A stretch of DNA of 64,000 nt from CAVQBJ01 sp963819075 (lineage in GTDB: Bacteria > Actinomycetota > Thermoleophilia > Solirubrobacterales > Solirubrobacteraceae): positions 930,001-994,000 of the forward strand of contig CAWFUP010000002.1 of NCBI GenBank assembly GCA_963819075.1. Direction: 5' to 3'. Shown here piece after piece: positions 7,944-16,134 of this stretch. Under the pieces are notes generated by a model. That model saw only the letters and a program-made list of their open reading frames with translations, did no database searches and had not been told where the DNA came from. Every line of letters begins with the position of its first letter. Positions within the stretch are counted from its first letter, which is position 1. The translations under genes and the position numbers were made by a program.

Positions 7944-9206
7944 TCAGGCCGAGTCGCCGCTCGTTCCGGCGGCTACCTGCGTCATCGACATCCACAGCCG
8001 CCCGGTGATGCCAGGGTGCGCGGACTCGAGGGCCACGAGCCGATCCGCGCCGAGCACGGCCACCGTGCTCGGAAGCTCCGCGCGCAGGCGTTGCGCGCCG
8101 CCGGCGCGGTTGACGAGGCGCACCTGAGTCATCGTCGTCCCCGGGCCGAGCGACGCCGCGCGGCGGACCTCATTCCCCGCGGCCGTCGATGCATACGCGC
8201 CGAGCCGCCCGGACAGGACGAGCGCGACGAGCTCGCCGTCATCGGCCAGGACGCCATCGCCCGCGGCCAGTTGCCGGGTTTCCAGGGCCGCCGCGAGCGT
8301 CGCGCCGACCTGAGCGTCAAGCGAGGCCAGGACGTCGTGCTCGAGCAGCGACACGGCGGCGTCGGGGCCGAGTGCCTGATCGAGCTCGCTCAGGAGCGCG
8401 TCCTCACACCACTCGAGCGCTTCGTCGAGCGAGGCGAAGCGCTCGAGGGCGAGGGCGTCGTCGAGGCGCCGTCCGGGGTCGGCCACCGCGATGGTGACCC
8501 CGCGTTCGAGGACCTCGCCGACGAGGGCGCCGATGATCTTCAGCGCGGCCGGGTGGACGCGGGTGACCCGGTGCAGGTCGAGGACGAGCCAGCGCACGGC
8601 GTCGGAGGCAGGCCCATCGGCGAGTGAGCGGACGAGGATCTCGGCCTCGGCGAACTCGAGGTCGCCCCCGATGCCGCGAATCGCGATCGCCGACGCTCCG
8701 GCCTCGAGCGCGAGACGCTCGGCTCGCCGGCGGGTCCTGCTCGAGTGCATCCCCTGGCCGTCGGCGCTCAGGTACACCGGGCGTGCCGGCCGGCTCGGCA
8801 CGCGCATGAGGTGCAGGCCGAAGCGCTCGGAGATCGTCTCGCTGGCCGCCATCGCGCGGACGCTGTTGCCGAGCTCGTCGATCGGCGGACTGAACAGGCC
8901 GATGCCGAACTGACCGGGACTGGCCGCGACCAGGCCGCCCGAGACGCCGCTCTTGGCGGGCAGGCCGACGCGCAGCAGCCACTGCCCGGCGTAGTCGTAC
9001 ATCCCGCACGTCGCCATCATCGAGAGGACGTGGGCCGTGACGTCGCGGTCGGTCACCGCGATCCCTGTGACGGGGTTGATGCCACCGTTGGCCAGCGTCG
9101 CCGCCATGACCGCCAGATCGCCGGCGGTGACGAGCAGCGAGCACTGCCGGAAGTACACGTCGAGGATCTCGTCGATCTCGCCGCGCAGCGAGCCGGCGTT
9201 ACGCAT
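7944..9206 (-). pseudogene. glsA: Glutaminase C-terminal half with STAS and cNMP-like domains
   Basis: This is the 420-residue continuation of glutaminase A after an in-frame TAA. Residues 1-110 are the second half of the catalytic domain (DVYFRQCSLLVTAGDLAVMA, MYDYAGQW, PAKSGVSGGLVA). A STAS domain (about 165-260, VRWLVLDLHRVTRVHPAALK) and a cyclic-nucleotide-binding-like domain (about 300-405) follow. Glutaminase-STAS-cNMP is a known long architecture of this enzyme, which hydrolyses glutamine to glutamate and ammonia. ATG 9206 lies two codons after the TAA. This part lacks the Ser-Lys dyad and cannot be active alone. It ends at TGA 7944, after which the same frame continues as the collagen-like protein. 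Confidence 0.75.
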
Positions 9207-9209
9207 CAG

Positions 9210-9758
9210 TTAGCCGAGGGCCCGGTTGCGGTCGCCGGTGGCTCGCTCGGATTCGAACACCGCCTCGTCGACCTCGAGCTCGCGCCCGGCAAAGGCCGAC
9301 AGATGGCCGCGGATCCGCTCGAAGCGCCCGCCCAGACCGTCCGCGGCGATCAGCGACGAGGTGACGATCGCGCCGGCGTTGACCATCGGGTTGGCCGGAC
9401 GGCCGGTTCCCGGCTCGAGGCTGATCGCGTTGAACGCCTCGCCGCTCGGCTCGGCCCCGACCCGCGCGGCCACGGCCTCGGCGCCGAGGTCGGAGACGGC
9501 GAGCCCGAGGACAAAGGGCTTCGAGATCGACTGAATGGTGAACGCGACCTCGGCATCGCCGGCGCGGTACACATGTCCCTCGAGGCTCGCGAGCGCCAGC
9601 CCGAACCAGCTCGGATCGGCCACCGACAACTGGGGGATGTAGTCGGCAACGGCTCCGGCCGCTTCGCCTGCCAGCTCGGCGCGAATCCGTTCGAGTGCCT
9701 GCACGATCGGATCGCGCCACGCCACGTTTCTCCCCGCAGGGATCTGCGCCTGGGCCAT
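9210..9758 (-). pseudogene. glsA: Glutaminase A N-terminal half, interrupted by TAA
   Basis: This is the first 182 residues of glutaminase, with the catalytic Ser-x-x-Lys motif QSISKPF (Ser77, Lys80) and MVNAGAI. It ends GDRNRALG, then TAA, then LMRNAGSLRGEIDEILDVYF in the same frame. In this family a residue such as Tyr is normally found where the TAA stands, so a TAC/TAT to TAA change is the simplest explanation. A sequencing error is also possible. ATG 9758 lies 6 bases after the -10-like box TAGCCT, part of the palindrome shared with the divergent Anbu gene. The truncated product alone should not fold into an active serine-dependent glutaminase. Confidence 0.78.
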
Positions 9759-9759
9759 G

Positions 9760-9774
9760 CGGGTAGGCTACCCG
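9760..9774. promoter_or_regulatory. Palindromic divergent promoter for glutaminase and Anbu
   Basis: CGGGTAG-G-CTACCCG is a perfect 7-bp inverted repeat. Read rightward it contains TAGGCT (9764-9769), read leftward TAGCCT (9770-9765). Each fits a TAnnnT -10 box. The leftward box is 6 bases from the glutaminase ATG, which would give a leaderless mRNA. The rightward box serves the Anbu gene at 9806. One factor bound here would control both genes. Confidence 0.55.
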
Positions 9775-9805
9775 GCCACATCGCCACGACGACCAGGGAG
9801 CCGCC

Positions 9806-10588
9806 ATGACCTACTGCCTGGCCCTGCGCCTCGAGGAAGGGCTCGTGTTCCTCTCCGACACGCGCACCAACGCCGGCGTCGACAACGTCGGCACGTACCG
9901 CAAGCAGCACGTCATGGCGCCCGGCCCCGATCGTGTGTTCGTGATCGAATCCGCCGGCAATCTGGCCACCACCCAGGAGGTGCTCGATCGGATCCGGCGG
10001 GACCTGGCCATGCCGGGCGATCACGACAGCCTGGCCACCGTCGGTCACCTGTTCGAGGCAGCGCTCTACGTCGGGCGCATCGGCCGCGACGTCGTCGGTG
10101 AGCATCGTGACGCCTTGATGGGTGTCGATGGCACGGCGACATTCATCCTCGGAGGACAGATCGCGGGGTCCGAGCCGGACATCCTCCTTGTCTACCCCGA
10201 AGGCAATTACATCCGGGCGTCCGATGAGCTGCCGTTCCTGCAGATCGGCGAGACCAAGTACGGCAAGTTCCTGCTCGAGATGGCCGCCACCGCCGACGTC
10301 GATGCCGCCACGGCCACGAAGATTGCGCTCGGCTCGATGATGAGCACGGCGCGCGCCAACCTCTCGGTGGGACCGCCGTATGACCTTGGCGTCTACCGCA
10401 ACGACACGTTCGAGCTGGAGGAGTTCCGCATCCTGGCCGATTCTCCGGTGCTCGCCAAGCTGGAGCACACCTGGGAGCAGCACCTGCGGGCGGGCTTCGC
10501 CCAGCTGCCGGACTTCACCCGTGATGATCTCGTGCCCGCCGGTGATCGCCAGCTCCCCCGGGGGCCGAGCGCGAGCGCGACGCCGTAG
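9806..10588 (+). CDS. Anbu-type proteasome-related peptidase
   Basis: This 260-residue protein begins MTYCLALRLEEGLVFLSDTR. Removing Met would expose Thr2 as an N-terminal nucleophile, as in proteasome beta subunits and HslV. The start TNAGVDNVGTYRK and the segments FVIESAGNLATTQ and FLQIGETKYGKFLL fit the Anbu (ancestral beta subunit) family, which assembles into open helical rings. Anbu genes usually sit with an ATP-grasp protein, an alpha-E protein and a transglutaminase-like protein; none is seen here. Instead the gene is divergent from glutaminase across a shared palindromic promoter. RBS AGGGAG precedes ATG 9806. The last 20 residues are low-complexity. Confidence 0.88.
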   Translation: MTYCLALRLEEGLVFLSDTRTNAGVDNVGTYRKQHVMAPGPDRVFVIESAGNLATTQEVLDRIRRDLAMPGDHDSLATVGHLFEAALYVGRIGRDVVGEHRDALMGVDGTATFILGGQIAGSEPDILLVYPEGNYIRASDELPFLQIGETKYGKFLLEMAATADVDAATATKIALGSMMSTARANLSVGPPYDLGVYRNDTFELEEFRILADSPVLAKLEHTWEQHLRAGFAQLPDFTRDDLVPAGDRQLPRGPSASATP

Positions 10589-10603
10589 GAGGCCGCCCGC
10601 CGC

Positions 10604-11782
10604 TCAGCGGCGCAGCGTGATCTGCGTGCTCGACGGCGCTCCGCCGCCGGTGAGCTGCACGTCGGCCCACACAATCGCTCGCCCGTGCTTGCTGGCCAGG
10701 AGCGCCTTGCCGGCCTTGGAAAGGCGCACGGCGAGCGTCTTGGTCGTGCCGCGGCCGAGCATGAACGATGCGCTGCCGTAGGTCACGACGCGAGTCGCCT
10801 TCTTGCGCTTGCGTGCGATCGTTGCCGTGCGCGCACCGAGCGGTCTGTTGCGGAGCAGCAGCTGGCCGGCGCACTGCGCGGCCATTGTGCAGGTCAGGCC
10901 GAGGTTGGCGACGCCGGACTTCACGGGCGCGAGGTGAGCGGGGGCGAGCTCGAGCACCGGCACCGCGCTTGGCGTCGTCGGCGTCGGCATGGTCGGGGTG
11001 GGCGTCGGCGTGGGGGTCGGCATGGCGCCGCCGCCGTTGCCTCCGCCCCCCGTGCCGCCGCCGGTGGTCGCGGCCGCGGTGAAGTCGGCGTTGATGTCGA
11101 CCGCCCAGCCGCCGGAGTCACTCGTGAATCCGGGAGTTGTCGTGCTCGGCGTCGACGTGTCCCAGTAGAAGTCGGCAGGGGCGGGCGATCCGAGATACGT
11201 GTCGCCGGTGGAGTACAGCGGCACCTGCACACCCGGCTCCAGCACCGCAAGCGTCAGCGTGTCGAAGTCGGCGATCGTGGTCGTGTCGGTCTCGGCGGGA
11301 GTCGGGTCCTCGCGCATCGGCAGGTTGAGCGGCACGGTCGTGACCGCGTTCAGCGTTGGGGTGAACGGCGGGCTCGTGGCCACCGGGAAGCAGCAGGCGT
11401 CATTGGGCTTGCCAGGCGTGAACGTGTTCTCGTAAAGGGAGCGCATGACCACGAACTCCATCGGGCCGGTGCTGTTGCCGACCTCGATGCGGGCGTCGGT
11501 GACCGTGCCGGTGCCGGTGATCGAGGGCGCGAGCGAGACGTTCGCGGTCGTGCTCAGCTCGGTCGGGGCCGGCACGTCGGCCCAGATGCACGACGTGGCT
11601 GACGCGAACGAAATGGGGGGCAGCCCCGGCGTGTCCACATCGCGGCAGTCGGAGGGGTAGTTAGGCGCCTGCAGCGGCGAGCCGAACGTCTCAGCGCCCG
11701 CGGGCGAGGCGAGCAGTAGGGCGCCGACGATGGCCCCGCAGATCAGCGCGATCAGTCTCCGCTGCGCTCGGCGTCTGGGCAC
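10604..11782 (-). CDS. Secreted protein with Gly linker, Pro-Thr repeats and beta domain
   Basis: This 392-residue protein starts at GTG 11782, seven bases after GGAGG; upstream frame-open sequence looks non-coding. A signal peptide (residues 1-30, LIALICGAIVGALLLASPAGA) is followed by a roughly 200-residue beta-rich domain with four Cys (CRD, SCIW, ACCFP). Then come a Gly-rich stretch, a PTPTPTPTPTMPTPT linker and a C-terminal domain with three Cys (TCTMAAQCAGQ) ending STQITLRR. The architecture suggests a cell-surface or secreted beta-sandwich protein. I recognise no catalytic motif, and the function is unknown. It is convergent with Anbu, with 15 bases between. Confidence 0.8.
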   Translation of the reverse strand: MPRRRAQRRLIALICGAIVGALLLASPAGAETFGSPLQAPNYPSDCRDVDTPGLPPISFASATSCIWADVPAPTELSTTANVSLAPSITGTGTVTDARIEVGNSTGPMEFVVMRSLYENTFTPGKPNDACCFPVATSPPFTPTLNAVTTVPLNLPMREDPTPAETDTTTIADFDTLTLAVLEPGVQVPLYSTGDTYLGSPAPADFYWDTSTPSTTTPGFTSDSGGWAVDINADFTAAATTGGGTGGGGNGGGAMPTPTPTPTPTMPTPTTPSAVPVLELAPAHLAPVKSGVANLGLTCTMAAQCAGQLLLRNRPLGARTATIARKRKKATRVVTYGSASFMLGRGTTKTLAVRLSKAGKALLASKHGRAIVWADVQLTGGGAPSSTQITLRR

Positions 11783-11877
11783 CCACCGTCCTCCGGTGAC
11801 AAGTCTCGCCCGCCACGCGCGCCTACCCGGGCGCGGTGCGGGCCCGCCGACAGTGTGGTCGATCGGTCGGTGCTCGG

Positions 11878-12408
11878 TCAAGGGCAGACGAGGCCTCTCA
11901 GCCAGTCGGCCACGGCAGTGCCCACCGGCGCCGTGCTGCGGAGCGCGTGGTTGCCGGGCACGCGCACGACGGTGCGGTGTGGTCCCGGCGGCGGCATCCC
12001 GAACGGATCGCGCTCGCCCTGCACGACGAGGGTCGGCACGGCGACCGCGTCGAGCTCGGGGAGCCGGCTCTTGGCCGGGTCGTCGCCGCGGCCCGGCGGG
12101 TGCAGCGGAAAGGCCAGGCACAGCACACCGATCGCTCCGGCCTGTGCGGCCGTCCGACAGGCGACGCGCGCGCCGGACGAGCGTCCGCCGGTGACGATCT
12201 CCAGACCGCTCAAGACGTCGCCGGCCAGCGCGGCGATGACCGTCAGCCACGCCGCATCGAGCTGGTGGGCCGGGCCCGGCGAACGACGTCCGGCCACGCG
12301 GTAGGGCTGCTCCACGAGGACGACGGTGACGGCGACGGAACGAGCGGCATCGCTCGCGGCCACGAGATCGCAGGCGGAGATGCCGCCGCCCGCGCCGTGA
12401 CCGAGCAC
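11878..12408 (-). CDS. Small alpha/beta hydrolase, KANL3/Tex30-like
   Basis: The segments LGHGAGGG, VEQPYRVAGRRSPGPA, VTGGRSSGARVAC (nucleophile Ser), VLCLAFPLHPPG, TLVVQGERDPFG and VPGNHAL form a compact dienelactone-hydrolase-like fold of the KANL3/Tex30 group. The first conventional start in frame is GTG 12408, but family-like sequence (IVEIDTPHGPARAHLHPADD) continues upstream to a TAG near 12495 with no ATG or GTG. The true start is therefore unclear: a rare codon, or a base change that removed it. The substrate is unknown. It is divergent from the large signalling gene at 12.6 kb. Confidence 0.75.
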   Translation of the reverse strand: MLGHGAGGGISACDLVAASDAARSVAVTVVLVEQPYRVAGRRSPGPAHQLDAAWLTVIAALAGDVLSGLEIVTGGRSSGARVACRTAAQAGAIGVLCLAFPLHPPGRGDDPAKSRLPELDAVAVPTLVVQGERDPFGMPPPGPHRTVVRVPGNHALRSTAPVGTAVADWLRGLVCP

Positions 12409-12575
12409 CAGCGCGGCCGCCGGGTCGTCGGCCGGATGCAGGTGGGCGCGCGCGGGGCCGTGAGGGGTGTCGATCTCGACGATGCTGCGAGCCTAGCCCG
12501 CGACGCCGACCGCCGCGTGTTGCGCGACGGATGCGGCTAAATACGGACGGCCTTACCGCTCAAGGCGTCCCCTGG

Positions 12576-12581
12576 CAAAAT
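12576..12581 (+). promoter_or_regulatory. -10 box (CAAAAT) for a leaderless start at 12588
   Basis: CAAAAT ends 6 bases before GTG 12588. The same spacing is seen at several other genes here and favours GTG 12588 over the upstream ATG 12531 as the true start. Confidence 0.5.
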
Positions 12582-12587
12582 CCGCCC

Positions 12588-14999
12588 GTGCGCACGGACG
12601 ATGACAGTCCGTTGGGGGAGGCGCCGAGCGAACGGGGGACGTTCGATCAGCTGCTGTCGCTCATCGACCACCTGCCAGCGATGGTGGCCCACTGGGATGG
12701 CAACCTGTGCAACCGCGTGGCCAACGCGGCCCACGTCGAGTGGTTCGGTCTCACGCCTGAAGAGATGCGCGGGATGCATCTGCGCGACTTCCTCGGGCCG
12801 GCCGTCTTCGAGGCCAACTGGCGCTACATCGAGGCCGTGCTTGCGGGCCAGCCGCAGTATTTCGAGCGCACGCTCGTTGACCGCCGGGGCGCGGACCGTC
12901 ACGCGCAGATGTTCTACATCCCGGACATCGTCGACGGGGCGGTCGATGGCTTCTTCGTGATGGTCAACGACGTCACCGCCCGTATCGAGGCCGAACGCGC
13001 GCTTGCCCAGGGCGCCGAGCGGCTCGAACGCAGCGCCGATCAGTACCGGGCGCTCGTGCGCAACATCCCGGGCGGCTTCGTGCTGCTCTTCGATCCCGAC
13101 ATGCGCCACACGGTCGCGGACGGTGCGGCCCTCGCGGCCTGGGGGATCTCGCGCGAGCAGCTGGAGGGTTGCCTCATGCCCGAGGTGCTCGCGCCCGAGC
13201 TCGTCGTCGAGCTCGTGCCGCGCTACCGCGCGGCGCTGAGCGGTCGGTCTGTCACCTGGGATCACGTCATGGGCGACCGCGTGTACAACCTCACGGCCGG
13301 CCCGGTGCGCGATGCCGATGGATTGGTGTTCGCTGGCATGGTGGTGTGCGCGGACGTCACGGCCGAGCGCCGCAGCGAGCATGTCGCGCACGCGCTGCAC
13401 GCGATCGCGACCGTCGTCGCCAACAACGCACCGCTCAGCGAGATCGCGCGGTTCGTGGCGGACAACCTGTGCGACGTGTTCGCCAGCGACGCGGCCGCCG
13501 TGTTCCGGTTCTCGGAGCCCGGGCACGCAGCGGTCGTCGTCATGAGCCCCGCCGACTCCCCCTTCGAAGCCGACGTGCAGCTCGGGGTCGACGATCGCAG
13601 CGCCGTCGCCGCGGTGCTGCGCACGGGGCGTCCGGCGATCGTCAGCTACGCCGCGGGCGGCGAGGACTTCGCCGCGCGGCAACATGCCAGCGGCCACCGC
13701 GCTGGCGCGGCCGCGCCGATCCGCGTGCACGGGACCGCATGGGGAGCCATTGCGCTCGCCTGGCGCGACCCCGCGGCGATCGACGACCTGCTGCTGGAGC
13801 GCCTCGTCAGCTTTGCCGAGCTCGTGGAGATCGCCATCGCCAACGCCGAGGCCCAGGAGGCGCTCGCGCGTCAGGCGACGACCGACGGCATCACCGGCCT
13901 GCCCAACCACCGCGCGTTTCACGATCTCCTGGCCCGCGAGGTCGCCCGTGCGCAGCGCGACCAGCGTCCGCTCAGCCTCGTGATGCTCGACATCGACCAC
14001 TTCAAGGCGGTCAACGACACGTTCGGACATCCGGTGGGCGACCTCGTGCTGGCCGAGGTCGCTCGACGCCTGGCCGGCATCGCCCGCGGGCACGAGACGG
14101 TGGCCCGCATCGGCGGGGAGGAGTTCGCCTGGCTGCTGAGCGAGACCGACGCCGAGAGCGCCTTCCTGGCCGCCGAGCGCGCGCGGCAGGCGGTCGCCGA
14201 GGAGGCGTTCGCCGAGGTCGGATCGGTGACGGTTTCCGCCGGCGTGTGCTCGCTCGCCGAGGCGTCCGACGGCGACACGCTCGTACGCCTGGCCGACCGC
14301 GCGCTGTACTGGGCCAAGCACAGCGGCCGCGACATGACGTTTCGCTACACGCTCGACGCCCGGGAGATGCTCCCCGCTCCGCCCGGGCCGGTCGCCAACC
14401 TGCAGCTCATGAACGGCGTGCGCGCGCTCGCGCGGGCCATCGACGCCAAGGACAGCTCGACGCGCGAGCACTCCGAGCGGGTGGCCTCCCTGGCCGCGCG
14501 CCTCGCTCGCGAGCTCGGCTGGACGGGGGGGCGCGTGCACGTGCTCTTCGCCGCCGGACTCGTGCATGACGTCGGCAAGATCGGCGTCAGCGATGAGATC
14601 CTGCTGAAGGCCGGCCCCCTCGCTGCCGCCGAGTACGAGCTCGTCATGGCTCATGCCGAGCTTGGCGCGCGGATCGCCTCCGAGGTGGTCGAGCCCGATG
14701 CGGTGGCCTGGATTCGCAGCCACCACGAGCGCTGGGACGGCACCGGTTACCCGAGCGGACTGGCCGGCGAGGGCATTCCCGACGGCGCCCGGCTGCTCGC
14801 GCTCGCCGATGCCTGGGACGTCATGACGGCGAACTGCTCCTATCAGCCGAGACGCAGCGTCGAGGACGCGCTGCAGGAATGCGAGCGCCTGTCCGGGCGC
14901 CAGTTCGCTCCGGCCGCTGTGTCGGCGCTCGTCTCGCTGCACCGGCAGGGTCAGCTCGGCGCCGGCGGTCGGGCGAGCGCCGCGCATCGGCAGCAGTAA
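12588..14999 (+). CDS. PAS-PAS-GAF-GGDEF-HD-GYP cyclic-di-GMP signalling protein
   Basis: A start at GTG 12588 gives 803 residues; ATG 12531 would add 19. The domains in order are PAS (about 20-135, HLPAMVAHWDGNLCNRVANA), PAS (about 145-270), GAF (about 275-425), GGDEF (about 435-595, with intact active site RIGGEEFAW) and HD-GYP (about 620-780, with HDVGKIG and HHERWDGTGYPSG). GGEEF suggests diguanylate cyclase activity and HD-GYP phosphodiesterase activity. One protein therefore appears able to make and degrade c-di-GMP under PAS/GAF control. It has no transmembrane segment and is presumably cytosolic. Further c-di-GMP genes follow within 10 kb (EAL at 16.5 kb, PilZ at 21.4 kb). Confidence 0.92.
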   Translation: MRTDDDSPLGEAPSERGTFDQLLSLIDHLPAMVAHWDGNLCNRVANAAHVEWFGLTPEEMRGMHLRDFLGPAVFEANWRYIEAVLAGQPQYFERTLVDRRGADRHAQMFYIPDIVDGAVDGFFVMVNDVTARIEAERALAQGAERLERSADQYRALVRNIPGGFVLLFDPDMRHTVADGAALAAWGISREQLEGCLMPEVLAPELVVELVPRYRAALSGRSVTWDHVMGDRVYNLTAGPVRDADGLVFAGMVVCADVTAERRSEHVAHALHAIATVVANNAPLSEIARFVADNLCDVFASDAAAVFRFSEPGHAAVVVMSPADSPFEADVQLGVDDRSAVAAVLRTGRPAIVSYAAGGEDFAARQHASGHRAGAAAPIRVHGTAWGAIALAWRDPAAIDDLLLERLVSFAELVEIAIANAEAQEALARQATTDGITGLPNHRAFHDLLAREVARAQRDQRPLSLVMLDIDHFKAVNDTFGHPVGDLVLAEVARRLAGIARGHETVARIGGEEFAWLLSETDAESAFLAAERARQAVAEEAFAEVGSVTVSAGVCSLAEASDGDTLVRLADRALYWAKHSGRDMTFRYTLDAREMLPAPPGPVANLQLMNGVRALARAIDAKDSSTREHSERVASLAARLARELGWTGGRVHVLFAAGLVHDVGKIGVSDEILLKAGPLAAAEYELVMAHAELGARIASEVVEPDAVAWIRSHHERWDGTGYPSGLAGEGIPDGARLLALADAWDVMTANCSYQPRRSVEDALQECERLSGRQFAPAAVSALVSLHRQGQLGAGGRASAAHRQQ

Positions 15000-15069
15000 C
15001 GGGCCGACTGCCGCAGTAAGCCACGAGCGCGAGTGGCGATCTACGGTCGCGGCGCGGCCGACCGCGGGG

Positions 15070-15075
15070 GACACT
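15070..15075 (+). promoter_or_regulatory. -10 box (GACACT) 6 bases before the YceI start
   Basis: GACACT precedes ATG 15082 by 6 bases. The identical hexamer with the identical spacing precedes the LysE gene (reverse strand, 21340-21335). A leaderless transcript is likely. Confidence 0.45.
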
Positions 15076-15081
15076 GCCCGC

Positions 15082-15636
15082 ATGCCGACGAACGGGGTCC
15101 CACTGGTCCCGCCCGGGACATGGGTGGTTCAGCCGGCGCGATCGAAGGTCGGCTTCGATCTGCGCCATCTGATGTTGTCAAAGGTCCATGGGCGGTTTCG
15201 CGACGTCGAGGGCACGATTCGCTGCGACGGCGAGGGCGTGGCCTCGATCAACGGCCGCGTTGCGGTGTCGAGCGTCGACACGGGCGATTCGCGGCGCGAC
15301 GCGCGCCTACGCGATGAGGACTTCTTCGATGTCGAGCGCCACCCGGAGATCTCGCTTGACGCCGCCTGCCCGCCGGCGCCCGCGGGTCGCGCGCCCGTCG
15401 TTCACGGCACGATGACGCTCGGCGGCGTGTCCCGGGCGATCCAGCTGCGTCTCGAGGGGCCGGCGGCTCCAGTCGATGCCGGCACGCAGCTGCGGATCCG
15501 CGCGCGCGGCGACGTCAGCCGTCGCGACTTCGGCCTGGAGTGGGACTCGGCCTTCGCAGCCGGCGGGCTGGTCATCAACGATCGCGTGTCGCTCGACCTG
15601 GATGTCGTGCTGGCGCGACGCGACGAGGCGCCCTGA
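15082..15636 (+). CDS. YceI family protein
   Basis: This 184-residue protein has the YceI lipocalin-like pattern: WVVQPARSKVGFDLRHLM, KVHGRFRDVEGTI, SVDTGDSRRDARLRDEDFFDVERHPEI, and LRIRARGDVSRRDFGLEW near the end. YceI folds as a beta-barrel that binds polyisoprenoid chains. Many members are periplasmic, but no signal peptide is visible here, as in many actinobacterial members. Its lipid role could relate to polyprenyl carriers. It is convergent with the MarR gene, the stops being only a few bases apart. Confidence 0.9.
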   Translation: MPTNGVPLVPPGTWVVQPARSKVGFDLRHLMLSKVHGRFRDVEGTIRCDGEGVASINGRVAVSSVDTGDSRRDARLRDEDFFDVERHPEISLDAACPPAPAGRAPVVHGTMTLGGVSRAIQLRLEGPAAPVDAGTQLRIRARGDVSRRDFGLEWDSAFAAGGLVINDRVSLDLDVVLARRDEAP

Positions 15637-15641
15637 TCGAC

Positions 15642-16043
15642 TCACTGGCGCCGCGTTGACCCCGTCACGCGACGGATGCGCGCGTCCGCCGCCAGCTCGG
15701 TCAGCGTCCGGTACAGCGCTTCACCGTCCACGGCGACAAAGAATTGGCGGTTGAGCGCGCGCGCCCGCTGCGTACAGACGTGCGCGAGGGCCAGACCCTC
15801 CTCGGTCAGGGTCAAGGTGAGCGCACGGCTGTCGCGCTCGTTGCGCGCCCGAAGCACGAGACGCCGGCGTTCGAGGCCGCGGATGACCTGAGACGCCGTG
15901 TTCGGATCGAGCCCGGTGCGCTCGGCCACGGAGCGCTGCGTCGGCACCGGGCGGCCTCGCGTCTGGGTATGCAGCAGGGACGCGAGCACGAAGAACTGCG
16001 GGGCGGTGACGTCGACGTCGGCGAGGGCCGAGGCGAGCGCCAC
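15642..16043 (-). CDS. MarR-family transcriptional regulator
   Basis: This is a winged-helix MarR protein: VTAPQFFVLASLLHTQ, then PTQRSVAERTGLDPNTASQVIRGLERRRLVLRARNERDSRALTLTLTEEG, the DNA-binding helices and wing with the typical DxRA motif. The best internal start is GTG 16043 (133 residues). Helix-1-like sequence (ARERAWRAVRARRDHAHAWR) extends upstream, but the only further start is ATG 16205, inside the divergent S4 gene. The 92 bases between GTG 16043 and the S4 start would hold the divergent promoter and operator. The target is probably its own gene or the S4 gene; the ligand is unknown. Confidence 0.85.
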   Translation of the reverse strand: MALASALADVDVTAPQFFVLASLLHTQTRGRPVPTQRSVAERTGLDPNTASQVIRGLERRRLVLRARNERDSRALTLTLTEEGLALAHVCTQRARALNRQFFVAVDGEALYRTLTELAADARIRRVTGSTRRQ

Positions 16044-16122
16044 GCGCCACGCATGGGCGTGGTCTCGGCGAGCGCGTACCGCCCGCCACGCACGTTCGCG
16101 CGCCGCCCGACCCGTGGGCTGG

Positions 16123-16128
16123 GATGAT
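16123..16128 (+). promoter_or_regulatory. -10 box (GATGAT) for the S4-domain gene
   Basis: GATGAT ends 6 bases before GTG 16135 and lacks a downstream Shine-Dalgarno sequence. It fits the leaderless pattern seen elsewhere in the window. Confidence 0.45.
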
Positions 16129-16134
16129 GGGGGC

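Noticed and set aside
7490..8127. Open frames opposite and alongside the Gly-X-Y repeat region
   Set aside because: High-GC triplet repeats keep all frames open; only the reverse frame with regular Gly-X-Y and a beta-domain end looks like a protein.
10604..12250. Long N-terminal extension of the secreted protein up to 12250
   Set aside because: Sequence upstream of GTG 11782 is Arg-rich and overlaps the hydrolase gene; a signal peptide directly follows GTG 11782, which has a good RBS.
12537..15083. An 848-residue reverse frame opposite the GGDEF-HD-GYP gene
   Set aside because: No domain motifs; composition is typical of an antisense shadow, while the forward frame has complete catalytic motifs.
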